This document shows, one piece after another, positions 47,301 through 61,075 of a DNA stretch of 64,000 nt. Each line of letters starts with the position of its first letter. The stretch's first letter is position 1. This DNA is from Caenorhabditis elegans (taxonomy: Eukaryota; Nematoda; Chromadorea; Rhabditida; Rhabditidae). The notes below the pieces were generated by a model. It was not told where the DNA came from. It saw nothing but the letters and a program-made list of their open reading frames with translations, and did not search any database. The stretch lies in the NCBI RefSeq assembly GCF_000002985.6, contig NC_003284.9:3906001-3970000 (forward strand), in the 5' to 3' direction. Both the position numbers and the translations under genes were made by a program.

Positions 47301-50300
47301 CCTTTTTTTGGAGTTTTTTTCAAAGTTAAAACCGCTAGATTCAGATCAATTATTGTTTTGCGCAGTTTTCCTTGCAATTTTTTTGCAGCCTTCCGCAAAG
47401 GTATTTGCCAGTAGGTGAAGATATTGAAAATCACTCCTATAGTGCTAAAAAACCTACAACAATGTTGAACATTTTTCAAAAAGCTTATAAATGTAAAATT
47501 GTTGGTAATTTAATTGTCGGCAATTCATTATATGAAACTTAGATTTTAATTTTGGTTTTAAGTTAAGTTGGACTATTATGCGTACTTTCAAGCAAAACTT
47601 CTACAGACGATGAATGTAATGGGGAATTTTTAATATTGAAATACGCAAATTAATTCTAATTACTGAATTTTGTAAGAATACAAGAAAGTCAAAAAGTTCG
47701 AGGAACAACTGACAGTTTTTCGACAAATTTGAATTTTTGCAAAATCTTTAATATTGAACTATTTCGGAGACAAATTTTTCAACAAATTTTATATACTAAC
47801 TGTGTTTTATATATATATATATATTCATTTATTTATTTAACCATGGTTAAAAAATACGGCAGTTAAAAAAAATCATAAGTTTAGTATTTCGGTTACAGTT
47901 TAATGTATTAGTTTTCCAAGTTTCTCATAGTGATATCTGATTTTTAAAATTACTATAGTTAAGACAAAAGACACTACCGCATTTTTAATGAAAAAAGTAG
48001 CTTCTTATCTCATTTTCTCAACTTTTTTTCTCATAAGTCCCTTCGAGAAATATTTCGGTCAGTTCGCACATGTTCCTCACATCTATTCTCCTCGACATGT
48101 TTTTTTACTCATTTTTCTTTCTGTCCCGTCTTCTTCTTATTTGCAGAACGGTCTTGTCACCAACCAACACCTTCCCATCTTTCACAATGCGTGCACACAC
48201 CAAATTTTTTTTTGGTTGTTCGGTCGCAGTCTCATCCAGCACATTGTTCTAGACGGACCCTTCTTCTGTCCTTTTTTCCGATTTTTTGTTTCGACTTCTC
48301 TATTACCAATTCATTCTTTTTGTTTACTTCATATGTATATATATATACAAATTTCGCTATTCCGCTTCACATCGGGAGCCTTCGGACCAATATTGGTTGC
48401 CCCCAAAAGATTCATAACTTCTCTACATTGATGCAAAAAGGCGGCACATGTCTAGGCGTCGGAAGGCGTGCATTTGTTCATGTAATTTATCGATGGCACC
48501 GATAACGACAAAACTCTTTGGCAGACGTATGAACGTTTCGAATTGGGAGCCGAAAGCCGCCGTTTCTTCTCATAAAATCGTTTGGTTTTATGAGATTCGA
48601 GAGTTAGCTGCAAACTTTTGAACGCGAGAAAAGTTTCTTTTAAAAAAGTGCATATTTTGATACAGCTCCCTAAAACTTTGCTTTGTTACATGAAGCCTCT
48701 CAATTTTGGGTGGTGAGCAAATCATGGCAATAATTTCGATTTTTCCAAAGTTTTTTAAAATGATGCAGCAACAGTGAAAAACTTTTTGAAATCAATTATA
48801 TGGTGTTCCAATGATTAAGCGATATTTTAAACAATTTTTTAATTTTTGAATTAGTTTCCATCATTCGTAATTTTGGAAGTCGAGAAAAAGTTCAAAGATG
48901 GCAATTTGCCAAAACTGTGATTGATTGTAAATTTTTGATAACTAGCAACTTTGGAAATTGTGGATTTTTGAAAATTTTGGCGATTGACGATTTTGGTAAT
49001 TGCTAAAATAGGCAATTTTTAAACGTAGCTATAGTTCAAAATTTTGAAAGTGAAATATGCCCCGAACAATGTATATGTGCACCATATAGAACCTATTAAT
49101 TTTGAAACATCATATTTTCTCTCTAAGTTTTGATGAGTTGCTCAAATTGTCAAAATCGGAGTTTTCAAGAAGTTCAGCAATTTAAATTTTTCTGACAATT
49201 CATCAAAACTTTAAAACAAAATTCGAACTGTACTACCTTTTAAGTAACTTAAACTAAAATAAAACCACAAAATGCTTTCAGTGGAAAGTAAAATTATGTT
49301 CTTATTTCTCATCTAAACAAAATATTTTCAAAAAAAATCTTACTACTTTGTTGAAAACATCCCTGCCATTACTAAGTGTACTACTTTTACGACATGTTGA
49401 ACTAAAAAATAATGTTTTATCGAATTAGATCGAATTATGCTCATAATCGGAAGTAGCTTGAGAGCCGTCCAAGATGCTTAATCGGAAATTGTTGCTGAGT
49501 TACCAAGAAAGTTTATGACTTTTTTACGACATCCGCAAATTCGAAAAGCAATTCTATCGCATTTTAGAGGAAGCTGCGGTGGTTGAGGAAAGTAGAGAAT
49601 CAAGCGAACTTCTTGTTTCCTCCACTGAATACCTTGTGCTTTGGTTGAACCTCGTTGGTCTAATGTGTGATTGCCAATGAGACCATCAATCCAGATTTAC
49701 GAGGTGATTCGCGAAAAGGTGTGTGTGTGCTCCCAGCAGCATGGGCTTCTGCCTGGAAGCTCATTGCTCCAATTTTTATATATGAATCCTTCCTTTTATT
49801 TTACGACTTGTAATCGATTCACTTTTTTTAGCACATAATAACTGGGTGACGGTGCCCCACTCTAATCCCACTCTTGCAAAAAATTCCCCATTACTTTCTG
49901 AAAAGTGGAAAACAAAAACCAAAATTCATTTTTTTTGTTTCACTTCTATAAAAAAATGTTGCAATTCTTGATCAATTAGAAAGATGAATGAAAAAAAAAA
50001 GAAGCATATGCTGTTCATCAGTTTCACTTATCTGTCAATGCCTGCAACTCCATCTATTCTTTCTCCGTCATCATTTTTGTTTCCCAAAGACTTTGGGTTC
50101 TTCTTCAGTCACGTCTCTTGCGTGTGCGTGTGTGTCGGCCCACCTCTGCCAACCATCACTCTTATTATGACATTTCCTTTTCACTTTTTTTCCCATTTAA
50201 AAAATTTTCATGCACTCCTGCAGAAGGTTCTGAGAATCTTTGGAATTCATTTGGTTGAATGGTAATCTATCATTTTGAGTACCAAAAATTTGAAATCGAA

Positions 50301-51841
50301 TCTTTTTTTTTGAAACTCTCTAACGGAATATTGGCAGTGCTCTAAAAGGTTGAAAAAATTTTATTCAATTTTTAATTCGAATTTTTAATTTGAAACTCAT
50401 ATTCAATTATCATGCTCGACAATATTGTATGGAACCTAATACGGAAAGTACTGTAGTTAAGCACACTGATTCATTATTTATAATATCTATTTGCACTCTC
50501 TCACAATATTGCATGAGCTCTATGAGCGACTTTCCAACTTCAAAATTCTGCATTACTTTTTACTTACCCAAATTCAAAAAGTTTTCCCGTTCTAAACTGA
50601 GCTTTTTTTAATGTCCCATCAAGTATTTAAAAAAATGTATTACTACATTACACAATTGGCCAATTTACTTTCACATTAAAACACATAAAATGCCAAGCAT
50701 GCATCTTCCCAGTGATTGCACATTATTGTAATTCTTTCTGATGATTCATAACAGCAACTTTCTTACAATGAGCCAGTCAATGTTGTACGCCGCCCAAAAA
50801 TGGAGCTCCATGAGCGGAAATCATTTTGTGACAGCTTGGGCTTGAGATTAAAACGCCTGCCATTCTTCTTCCCCCACCGCCTCAAGCACCAACCATTTCA
50901 AAAGATAAACTTGGATTATTTTGGCACCCCGCACAATGAGTGGCCTCCCGCGGCCGCCGAAAAGTGATCCTCCGCCTCCTTTTCCCGTTTCTTTCCCATT
51001 GAGTACTCGTTGCCCCATATGATAGTGGCCAATCAACAATTATTTGCCAGCAGCTCATGGTTTTTAGGCAAATTTATTGAGGAAGTAGATTTTGTTAATA
51101 CTCTCGTTAAAACATTGAATGTTGTTTTTAATTTGAAATAAATAATACCATACTGTTTTATAGCTGCGTTAAATAATTGAAACTTACACGAATTCTAATT
51201 GTGCTGACTGAGTTATACGTTTTTTCTTTAAAGAAAGAGTAATATTTCCAGCTAATTTGTTTCGAACATGTGATTAAATAAACTATTTTCATTATAAATA
51301 TCTGAAAATAAAACTTTAAAATTTTACTTATTTTTTTAAATGGCCGTTGACAACTTCAAAAAACAATTGCCTAGTTTTAGCTAAACTCTCCCGTTTTGGC
51401 CACTTTCAGTTGCCGAAATTGGGGATTTTAGCTAGGCCACTAAAAACAAAAAAAAAATGTTTTTCTAAAAATTGTTTTTTTGGGCTAGGAAATTTGTATA
51501 TTTGAGATTATTTTAGGTGTATACCTTTAAAATACCCAGAATTTTCACTCCTTCTTTTGACAAAATAAATGCTCCGAAACCACTATTCCCATTTTCACGT
51601 TCAATCGTTGCAAATTACCGCTAGAATGTCTTGCGCAACCGAGTTTGCAAATACTTTTTCACAGAAAAAAAGTTCTAACAGTTGCGTCATCCGCAGTCCT
51701 TTGCCCTTTTTTTCCTTCTCATGTTTTTTTTGTTGCTACCCCTCCCACCCTTTTCTTCTTTCCTAATGTAATTTTTGTTTGGTGCCATTGTACATAAAGC
51801 GGCTTGCACTAACCCAATTTGAAAAGCACACATCCCGACAT

Positions 51842-51873
<32 letters not shown>

Positions 51874-52551
51874 TCACCCATCTTTCTATAGATACTCCAT
51901 TCACAGGACAAAAAAGATCTCCAAAATAAAAGAAGACGTGGTTGTAGATGTGTTGTATATTTGTATTTCTGTCAATTTTTTCTATTTCTCATTGGTCATC
52001 CTTTTATTGCTACAACGCTGTTTTGTTTCCCCGGCGTGATTGGGTGCCACTCCTGGACTGAATTGAGTCAGAATGAGTGGAGAGAAAGAGCTGTGAGAGA
52101 GAGAGTGAAATAAAGACATTTAAAAGGAAGTGAATGAAGAAGATCGCATTTCGCCAAATTGGCATCCCTAGATTAACGTGCAAGTTCTTTGAAGCTAACT
52201 CTTTGATAGGAAATTCCTCCAAAAAAACAAAGACGTCCCAGTGGGCGGGACTATCACCTTTCAAAAATTCTATTTCTGAACTTTTGTCTACATATATACC
52301 AAATATCGGAATTTAATTTCAACCAATTTGTTTCATTTGTTATCCAAAATGTTGCATTTTGTTGACCTCTATTTTTGAGAAGAACACCGCCGTCAGTTGT
52401 CGACGCGTATTCAGGTGTCTTTCTTCTCTATCATTCATCACTTTCGTTTCGCTTTTGAACACTCGATGAATTAATTTGCCTCCTTTCTTTCATCTCCAGA
52501 TTCCTCAATGTTGCGAATTGAAAAATTCGAAAACTGTTTCATTTTTTGCAG
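44303..52551. other. long gene-poor region upstream of lin-18
   Basis: About 8 kb with no supported exon. It has several pyrimidine-rich blocks (45190-45330, 48000-48330, 50040-50180, 51680-51760) that create spurious open frames. A (TA)n run lies at 47811-47824, an imperfect inverted repeat at 46619-46693 and an AC microsatellite at 51843-51873. It is a plausible location for distant lin-18 or prl-1 regulatory elements. Confidence 0.45.
51843..51873. repeat. AC dinucleotide microsatellite
   Basis: About 15 uninterrupted AC units. It is responsible for the repetitive open frames on both strands around it. Confidence 0.95.
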
Positions 52552-52559
52552 CGAATGGG

Positions 52560-55500
52560 ATGATTCTTCGCTACCTGATTTTTTTCGCGCAGTTATGGGC
52601 ACTCTGCCTGGCCAATGTGAATATGTTCATCAGCAAAGAGGAAATGAATCGTACTTTTGGTAAGAAATAGTTATCTGTTAAAGGTTGAGTGCGGTCAGTG
52701 GGGGAATATATGAAAAATATTTATTTGGTTCTAAAGTGACCTAATATCAGAATAAAACATTCAAAAAAATGTTGAAAAATTTTGGAAAAGATTATTGAAA
52801 TTCCAACATTTAAGCTATGGCCTAAAATAATTTATTACAGGTGTCAAAGCTGAGCTGAATTACATTGAAATGGGGAATGTTAGCTCGTACTCTACAAAGT
52901 TTCACTACAGAGTTATGGCAAACATCGACTACCTCTCGTTCACATGGAATGCTGTTGGAATTGTAATAAAAACATACATTATTAAAATCTAAATAATGAG
53001 ACTTATTTTGTAAACAGGTACACTATGAAGTTTACGTCGAATCTGATGACTCTTCTGTGCTTCCTATTGTTCGAATTCCATTGAAAGGAACGGTGCCAGA
53101 ATCTTTGCAGGGTATTCATTTCGCGAAACATTTTTCAAATGATAATTTATTGTTTCTTACAGACTTCACCGTTGAATACAGATGTGCCGGACACCGATCC
53201 GGACAATTTGCTGTCAGTCTATATTTCACATTCAAATATGGTAATAAGGAGCCGTTGAAAGTGAAATTGCGACAGGAGAAGATCTGCGCTTCAAGGGACG
53301 GACGTCGAGGTCTGAACGGTAAGCAAAAGTTGTTATGCTCTAATAGTTGGGCGACGACATCCTCTATGACAAATGTGCACATTGATGCCCAAAAACTTGA
53401 AGAGAGGCTCGGAATGATTGAATGACACGCTCTTCTCTATAGTGCAGCTGTTTGATTGTCACAGAAGCGGCGGTAGACGAAAATAAATGAGTTGAATTGA
53501 AAGAGAAAAAGGTCCACCGATTATTCGAAAAATAGGAAAAAGGAGAGAAAAACGCTTCAAATGGAGAAGAATAATTGTCATTCTGGGGTGAATGAACTGG
53601 ATTTCGGAATAGAATACCAATTTTGGGTATAAATTTAAGCATTTTTTCTAAGGAGGGACTTCTATGAAACAAATTGAAATCCATCGGAGTTTTGGATTTT
53701 AGTTTTCCTAAATTACTTCATTGCTAGATTAACCTCGTGTATGATTTCCCATACCAAGTTGTCTGAAAAAAGAGGAAAAATGCATATCACGTTTTATTTG
53801 AATGTACATATTGATAAGCATTGATTTTTATTTTAATATAATGGCATGTAATACAGAAGTACCAAATTTAGCAAAAACAACTTTTTCAAAAACTCGAAAT
53901 GCCCCGAAAGTAGTGGAAAGGTAGACTGAAGTATGAATGTTAAAACTTGCGAGTTTAAAAAGTGGGAGCTTCACCTATCTTAGCATAAGCTTTCCATGTC
54001 TGGTTTCAAATGCTGGGGTGAAGTGGTTTCAGTTTGTGGTCAGTGAATTAGTGAAACACTGTTTATTTAACAAATAAAGGTAAATACAATTTTTATTAGC
54101 AATTATATCACCCTTTGGAATTATCAAATTCCAAATTCTTATATTTCCAGGAGGCTACGAGGGTCATGAAGTCGACGACACTGACTCAATAGACAAGGCA
54201 TTTTTTGTTATCATTTGCATTGCTGCGGCATTCCTACTTATTGTGGCAGCAACGTTGATCTGTTATTTCAAGCGCTCTAAAAAAGAAGACATGATTCCGA
54301 CTCGACTTCCGTAGGGTTTATTTTCAACTCTGCCCATTGTCATCCCCTTCCTTTCAGAACGTCTTTTCGGAATTCTTTGAAATCTACAAAAAGCGCGCAG
54401 CCTTTTCTTCTGAGCACACCGCGAGATGGTAATCCATCTTGAGATGTTATCATAAATTACATCTCTTTTGTAGGACCTCCGACTCTTTCCGCTATTTCAA
54501 GCGCTCCTTGTTCTTCGTCGTCTGCGTCGGGAAATTCGATAATCCCGAGCAAGCCAAGAAACGTGAGTTTTTGTGAAAAGTGACAAGAATATCTTGTCAA
54601 GAATGACGCAGGTTTTGAGTTGATTGCAGATTGACGTGAGACGTGCATTGTTACAACTCTATCAAGATCGAGATGCTTTTCAATCTCTACCTCTAGATAT
54701 GGAGGGTAATTTGGGAACTGGTTAGCTTAAAATTTTAACTTTGCAATTTCTAGGAACATTTGGAGAAGTGAGATATGCAATTTGGCGTCAAGTAGATGAC
54801 GTACTGAACGGAGATGTTGACGACGAAGAAGACACATTCTGTAACCAGGAAGCTGTTTACACCAAAACGTTGAAAAATAATGCCTCACCAATTCAGCTGG
54901 ATCGGTTTTTGTCCGACGCCCTTCTATTTTACAACATCACACCTCACCAAAACTTGTCTCAAGTGGCATGTGTGGCTTCCTTCGGAAGATTCGACCGCCC
55001 GGAAACTGTCACAGATTTTCCACTTGTTTGTTACAGACACCAAGGCTTTGGAAACCTGAAGAAGTTCCTCACCATCTGCCGACATGGTGATAAAACTAAA
55101 GGTACTTTCAAATAAAACAGTCATAACACAAATTAAACTCAATTTTAGGAGCTCAAACTCTCCGAACTCATCAACTCGTCTCTCTGGCCACACAAGTATC
55201 TTCTGCAGTAGCTCATATACACAAATATAGAATAGTGCATAACGACATTGCCGCTAGAAACTGCTTGATCGCAGAAGTGAATGGGCGACTCCAAGTGCAA
55301 TTATGCGACTCGGCGCTGTCCCGCGATCTGTTCCCAGCTGATTATCACTGCTTGGGTGACAATGAGAACAGACCATTGAAATGGATGTCTCCAGAAGCTA
55401 TTGCAAATGAGCTGTACTCATCGGCCGCTGATGTTGTGAGTGGAGAATAAATATTTCCAAGTTTAACACTATTAAAATTTTTCAGTGGTCACTGGGAGTT

Positions 55501-55784
55501 CTACTGTGGGAGCTCATGTCGCTAGGAGGATCTCCACACGCTGAAATAGACCCTGAGGAAGTGTACACAATGATTCTCAAAGGAAAGCGTCTGCAACAGC
55601 CGAACAATTGTCCGGATCAATTGTTAGTTCATAATAAAGTACACGTTTCATTTTTAATTATAATTTTTCTAGATACGAAGTCATGCTGTGCTGTTGGAGG
55701 GTACTCAGCGAAGATCGTCCTAGCAGTGAGCAGGTAGTTCATGGACTTCGAGACTTTAACATTCAACTCAGTCAATACATCTAA
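52560..55784 (+). CDS. lin-18: LIN-18, Ryk-family Wnt receptor with WIF domain and pseudokinase, 583 aa
   Basis: Twelve exons: 52560-52659, 52841-52962, 53018-53111, 53163-53318, 54151-54310, 54358-54428, 54474-54562, 54630-54705, 54754-55101, 55149-55435, 55486-55622 and 55673-55784. They total 1752 nt (583 aa plus TAA). A signal peptide (LRYLIFFAQLWALCLA) is followed by a WIF domain (about residues 22-160, NVNMFISKEEMN to CASRDGRRGLNG), a short stalk, one transmembrane segment (FFVIICIAAAFLLIVAATLI), a Ser-rich juxtamembrane region and a kinase-like domain. The domain keeps a glycine loop (EGTFGEVRYA) and Lys (VYTKTLK). HRD is HND and DFG is DSA, so catalysis is unlikely, as for Ryk proteins. 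In C. elegans LIN-18 acts with LIN-17/Frizzled to set vulval cell polarity in response to Wnt. The start ATG follows an acceptor by eight bases. The 0.8-kb intron 4 is the longest. Confidence 0.96.
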
Positions 55785-55929
55785 TTAATTGTTTGCAATG
55801 CAAAACCATCCACTTTTGACGGGTTAAATTCGTTTCCGATTCGTTTTATTGTTCCCCACTCTTCATTTAATTAATAAGTACACACAGACATAAATATGAA
55901 CAACATTATTCTAATTTTGCAATATAAAC

Positions 55930-58900
55930 CTAATCATACATAATATCAATTACGCTTTCAGCATGATTTGCAGATGGTAAAAAGGTAAGTTTTGTCGACG
56001 AGCAACTTGTCAGACAAAACTTTCCGGTACCACAATTATTACTTCTGTCGCACCATTTCTTCGTGCAGCATACAGTTTGAATACCACAGTTGCTATCTGT
56101 TTGACACTCGTTCCTTACGTAAGCTGCAATTTTTTTTCAATATTTGAGTTAGTGAAGTAACAGAAACAATCTAGAAAACTACTACTTACCAGCAGCATTA
56201 TCCATTTCTATTCTAATTGGTCTATTGAGACGATTTGCTCTGGTATATTCATTATAGAGCCTGATGTCACTGGCGGTTCTGATTTTTTTCAACGGAGCCC
56301 TTCTGAAACAAATGCCATTTAACTTGGTCTGCTAAAACTTGCATACCTGAACTCCCCACTAAATATTCCCAGGTGCGGAATGTCTCCTTTTTTCATCGGA
56401 TACCAAACTCCCATCTGGTGCTGTTGAAAAGGTGCCGGCTCTGGTGTCACCTCTGGTGGGTCGTCAGATGCCATATCACCACTGATGTTTGATAAGGGAG
56501 CAATGTTGGATAGTTTTCCTTGGTGGATCATCCATGGTTTCCGTTCAGTTAATATTTTATCTTCAATTGGTAACTCCGGGACTGGGGAGAATTTCGTGGT
56601 TGACCAAGGGTCTGAAACAATCTTAGATTTGTATTTTATGTAGAGAAAAAATTAAATTAGGAACTTTAAAGTTTTTCAAAATGTAACGAATGTTTAATTT
56701 TCCGGAGCCAAATGGCAGATTTCAACTAGTCCAAACCCCTACTGCACAAGCTTTCTAATAAAGGCGGTTTGTGCAAGCTCATTCGAAAGTTGTTACATTC
56801 CTAGACAAATCTACCTGATCCGCATTGATCGGTACTTTTTACCGGGGCTAAACGGGTCGGATAATTTTTTTTTAGTAAAGTTTTAAGCTTCGCACACATT
56901 TTTTTCGATCAAGATCGTCAAACAATTTTGCAATTTCCGAAAAATAATATAACATTTAGAACTAACCTTCTGTTGCCAGAGACACCAGTATATCGGTATC
57001 CGGCTCCGGGCTTGTATTCAAAAAAGTTTGCAAAATCTCGAAACTTGGCTTGACATCATCACCATCATCCCTATAAAAAAAACTAGAAAAATCGTCACGA
57101 GATTCATTGAACTCACTTTTCCGAAACTTTAGCCGCGTGTGAATTGAATAAATCAACTAAACTCTTGTGGTCTTTCAATTCCTCTCGTGTTGGTTCGGCA
57201 CTCAAAGCGCGTGGCTTCTTGAAACCGTTCTGGATTTTTGAAGATATCGGGAATTCAATCTCGTCCACACTACTGCAAAAGACATATTATACCGGGGGGT
57301 TTGAAAATCAAGCGCAACTTCATCTCTTCAACTTCCGACGCATCATCTGGATTCGGTGTGGTCGTTTTCATCTTTTTGGGTTTTCGGCGATGTGGGAGAA
57401 GAGTTGGTGGCTGAAAAAAAAATTATGGAAGATTGATTTTTTATAGCTTGATACCATCTCCAGGTGAATCTTTTTTATATGCGATTGAGACGACGCAGGG
57501 TATTCCATTTCCAGAGCTTCTTCTTTCACTCCAAGAAAATTCGGTTTCCTAAAAAAAAAATCCTGATTGATTATTCCAAGAATAATGCAGTGAACCTCTC
57601 TTTCATATACTCCAACTTGTGATCATTTTCAATTTTTCGTGGAGTGAGGGAAGGAGAAGATGTTGTTTCAATAATGAAAAAATGATCAATAGTCAGTGGA
57701 GGCGCCGTAGGAACTTCTGAAAATAAAATTGGAAAAACAATCCGTTAATAGAAGAAATAACCTCTTGTTGTCTTGTAAAATTGTGTAGTTGGTGTTGTTG
57801 CTGTAGTGGTTGGCGGAAACCAATCATATTTTTTGACTTTGGCGGTAGTCCGTTGTAATTGTTTTGCAAAATCTTCTGATACAAATCTAGCCATTCCCCT
57901 GAAAATGGAGATTTTTTTTTCGTATGATGGATTTGTGAAAAAATGAAAAAATAAACGTGTTTTTTGGCTCAGATATTGGAAATTGAGCAGTAGATAAGGA
58001 AGTGCCCCTAAAACCCAAACCGTGTATCATCACTAATTTTTACAAAAATTGAGTGGCTGTAAAAAACCATTTCACAGTTAGAAAAAAATACGGACCAAAT
58101 TTGAATGATCGTGTAAACGACGTATTACACCTGAAAAAATTTGGTACATCGCGCGGTAGATCAATTTTTAAATTTTCTCTAGCTCATTTTTCACACATTT
58201 AACAGGACTTTCCATGTAAACCAAAAATTTAAATCCAAGCGTTTTTATTACCGTTTCAATACTTCCGTCACCGGGCTCGTAATTACTATTGGTGTAGTGG
58301 TGATAACTGTTGTACTTTGAGTTGAAGGCTCCATTAATTCGTCAGTACCAAATGATACACTTTTTTCTTCGTCTTCAGTGACTTCTTCCTCTTCTTCCTC
58401 GTCTAAATTAAATTCGCGAGTTTTAAAATATATACATGTTTGTACATCCTATACAAAATTTTCAAATTACCTGTATTTCTCGAAATAATCACATTAGGAA
58501 TTTTGTGTGTCGTAATGTGTGGTCTGAACGATTGAATAAGTGAACTCTTGGTATGTTCTATTACCGTTGCATTTTGTCCGGAATACTCCAACAATCTCCA
58601 TGAATACAAACTAAATTGTCCGGGCACTGCTCGTTCTTATCACAAACGCCTCAAAAATTTCACAAGTTGTGAGTGAATAGGCAACCAGCACGTGCTTCGA
58701 ACATGTCAATACAATATATATTCATGCAATTTTCATTCATTCATTCATTAAATAATAAACTGTCACCGGAGAGATATATCACAACGAATATGAAATAAAA
58801 CTAATTCATGTACCATGCATAGAATCTGATATTGTCATTGCTATTTTGGCAGAACTTAAACATAAAAAGTGTGCTTCCATCCGTCACCACAGCTGCAATC

Positions 58901-60394
58901 TACCTGGCCATTCGAGTCGTTCAGATAGTCGTGGTTTGGATTCTCTTTTGTTTCGTTTGAATTCATTTTCAGGTATAGCCTAAAATAAAAAGGTTATGTT
59001 GGACATAATTCTGAAAGTTTTTACTTTTTCCTTAGAATTTTTCGACTTGGTATCTTTCGTTGAAAGTTCAATTTCACACACTCCAGATTTGCTCATATTC
59101 TGTTGATAACCATCTCGGCAATTGCACTTTCCCAAATCACAATACTGGTTACTCGCGGAACACTCCTCATCGTTCTCACAGTCTGGGTTTATAGATTAAT
59201 TTAAAAACTTTAATTAAAAACAGTTCTACTAAAAATACCTTGAGCTAGCCATAAGCACTGACAATCTTGGCACCCATTCTTGTTTAACGCTACAAAACAG
59301 TTTTTCCCGCAAATTGGAGGCGGTGGGCAGGAGACTTTGGTAGCTGAAACTTCTTCTATGTAACATAAATTTCAATGTAAGTATTACTTGTATCATTTCC
59401 AGAATAATCCAGAATAGTTGTCGATTTGGTGCTCTCCTCAACCGCCTCATCCTCCTTGTCGTATTTCGTTTGAATTGCCGGCTGAACGGCATTGACTTCA
59501 GCTTCAGTTTTTTGATACAGAATGTCAGAAATGATTTCCACTTGAGCGTCACTTGTGTTCTGTTCGTATAGCGTGCTTGAATTCGAGGATGACTCAACTA
59601 CAGCGTCTTCCACTGCAGAATTGTTGGCAGCGTTGAAATAATCGACTGTAGTTGATGGTTCGGGGTCTTCCACAGCTTCTCCGGAACCTTCGTAGGAAAG
59701 TTCTGGAAATACAGACGTTTGAGTTATTAAACTTCTCGGAAGTAATTGGAAGGCTTACTTTTGACATTTTCTTCAATTGCAGCATTTGAAAATAAATCGG
59801 TTCCAATAGCTGGCGGGCCATTTTTGTTGAACATACTTTTCATTTTCAAACGATTTTTCAGAGTATTCGCTTGATCAGAATCTTAAATATTATTACTTAA
59901 AGGTAGACAACGACCTGGGGAAAATTATTTAAACCACTTATATGATGCTAAAATTATCAAATATCATTATAAAATTTTTTTAAAAATTGTTGGAAAGTTT
60001 TTTTTTATTTTCAATCAAAAGGCGGTGAATTAAATTGCCTTTTATTGGCATTCAATAAAAAATTTTCAAAAACTTTTGAATAGTTTTGGATAGGATAAAA
60101 TGAGATATTTGGTAATTTTGGCCCCAAGTAGTATTAACAATTTTCCCACTGGCGCTAATCCGCCTTTGCATAGCTTAAACTTACAACTTATTGCTAGTTC
60201 ATCTTTTTCTTCACCTGAATTCGAATTGGACTCGTCGAGTAAAGTTGGAAAATTCTGAACGAGCAGGATTGAAACATCTAGGATTAATTGATTGTACTTA
60301 CATCTGTCTTGAAAGGTAATTCATCGTCGTCTTCAAAACTGTGTTGAGCAGAATTAATAAATAGGAATGTAGAAAGTAGAATCAAAAATCGCAT
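55930..60394 (-). CDS. secreted modular protein with antistasin-like and EB/EGF-like domains, 833 aa
   Basis: I trace 19 exons on the minus strand from 60394-60302 to 56123-55930 (TAG), all in phase. They include 60254-60188, 59881-59759, 59702-59388, 59343-59239, 59182-59025, 58979-58904, 58649-58565, 58523-58471, 58402-58252, 57898-57762, 57716-57596, 57548-57455, 57410-57319, 57272-57117, 57070-56967, 56611-56347 and 56302-56190. The start MRFLILLSTFLFINSA is a signal peptide. Acidic Ser/Thr-rich sequence leads to an antistasin-like module (CPPPPICGKNC, then NGCQDCQC). An EB/EGF-like module (CENDEECSASNQYC, CNCRDGY), a second one (CDKNEQCPDNLVC) and a long Thr/Pro/Glu-rich region follow. 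A C-terminal ten-Cys module ends the protein (CQTDSNCGIQTVCC, CGTGKFCLTSC). The modules suggest an extracellular protease inhibitor or matrix protein. I cannot name it. It converges on lin-18, with stops 146 bases apart. Confidence 0.8.
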
Positions 60395-60944
60395 ATCTGA
60401 AAGTGAGTGTGAATGTGGCGAAGTGCGAAATGAAAATTGAAAAGAGACACTCGGGGGCGGATGGAATGAGAAGCTAGTTCTGAACTACTTGAGAGTTTTC
60501 TCTTTGAATGACATATAAAAAACCGATTTTGCTAAGATCTCGTCCTTGCAATGTTACTTGAAGAGTTCATCAAGTAGGTGACACCGTCTCACGGTTTGAG
60601 ATTTTTTGAAAAAAAAAACGCTATTTTTAGATTCTTGAACGTATTATAGATTCTTGAAATGAAATTGAGTAGAAGTGAATAGAATAAGCATTGAAACGAA
60701 AAGACAGGAACAAGGTAGACTAACTCATTAGACGTCGACGGGTCAGTCAAGGCGGGCCGGTGAGTTTCTTCATTCATCCTAAGGTTCCGCACGCTCACTT
60801 TCACCTACAACTGGCCCGTTTCAAACAATTGAAACCGCGTAGTTCCCCGTCCGAACTGGAATAAACTGCGCAATACTTATTGGCACGGCTTTCCCGAAAC
60901 ACCGGTTAGATGCTTTTTGACCGACCGAAAATTAAAGCGAACAG

Positions 60945-61075
60945 TGCTTTTGACGCTCTATTATATTCTTTGTTTTATTGTTCGGCGAGTTAATGGGTTC
61001 CAGGGTTTCTTGGATGGGTTCCAGTAAGAATCAAATAACAATATTCGTTCAATTGGCGTTCCACAAACTAGAGTA
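60945..61075 (+). repeat. first copy of a ~125-bp direct repeat
   Basis: Shares TAATGGGTTCCAG, GATGGGTTCCAGTAA and AATCAAATAA with the copy at 61590-61715, in the same order and orientation, with scattered differences. GATGGGTTCCAG itself is doubled within each copy. Confidence 0.65.

Noticed and set aside
47988-48505. 147- and 104-codon plus-strand frames
   Set aside because: They come from a pyrimidine-rich block and encode Phe/Ser/Leu-rich sequence without splice sites or family resemblance.
51687-52039. Open frames with CVCVCVCV or HTHTHTHT runs
   Set aside because: These are translations of the AC microsatellite.
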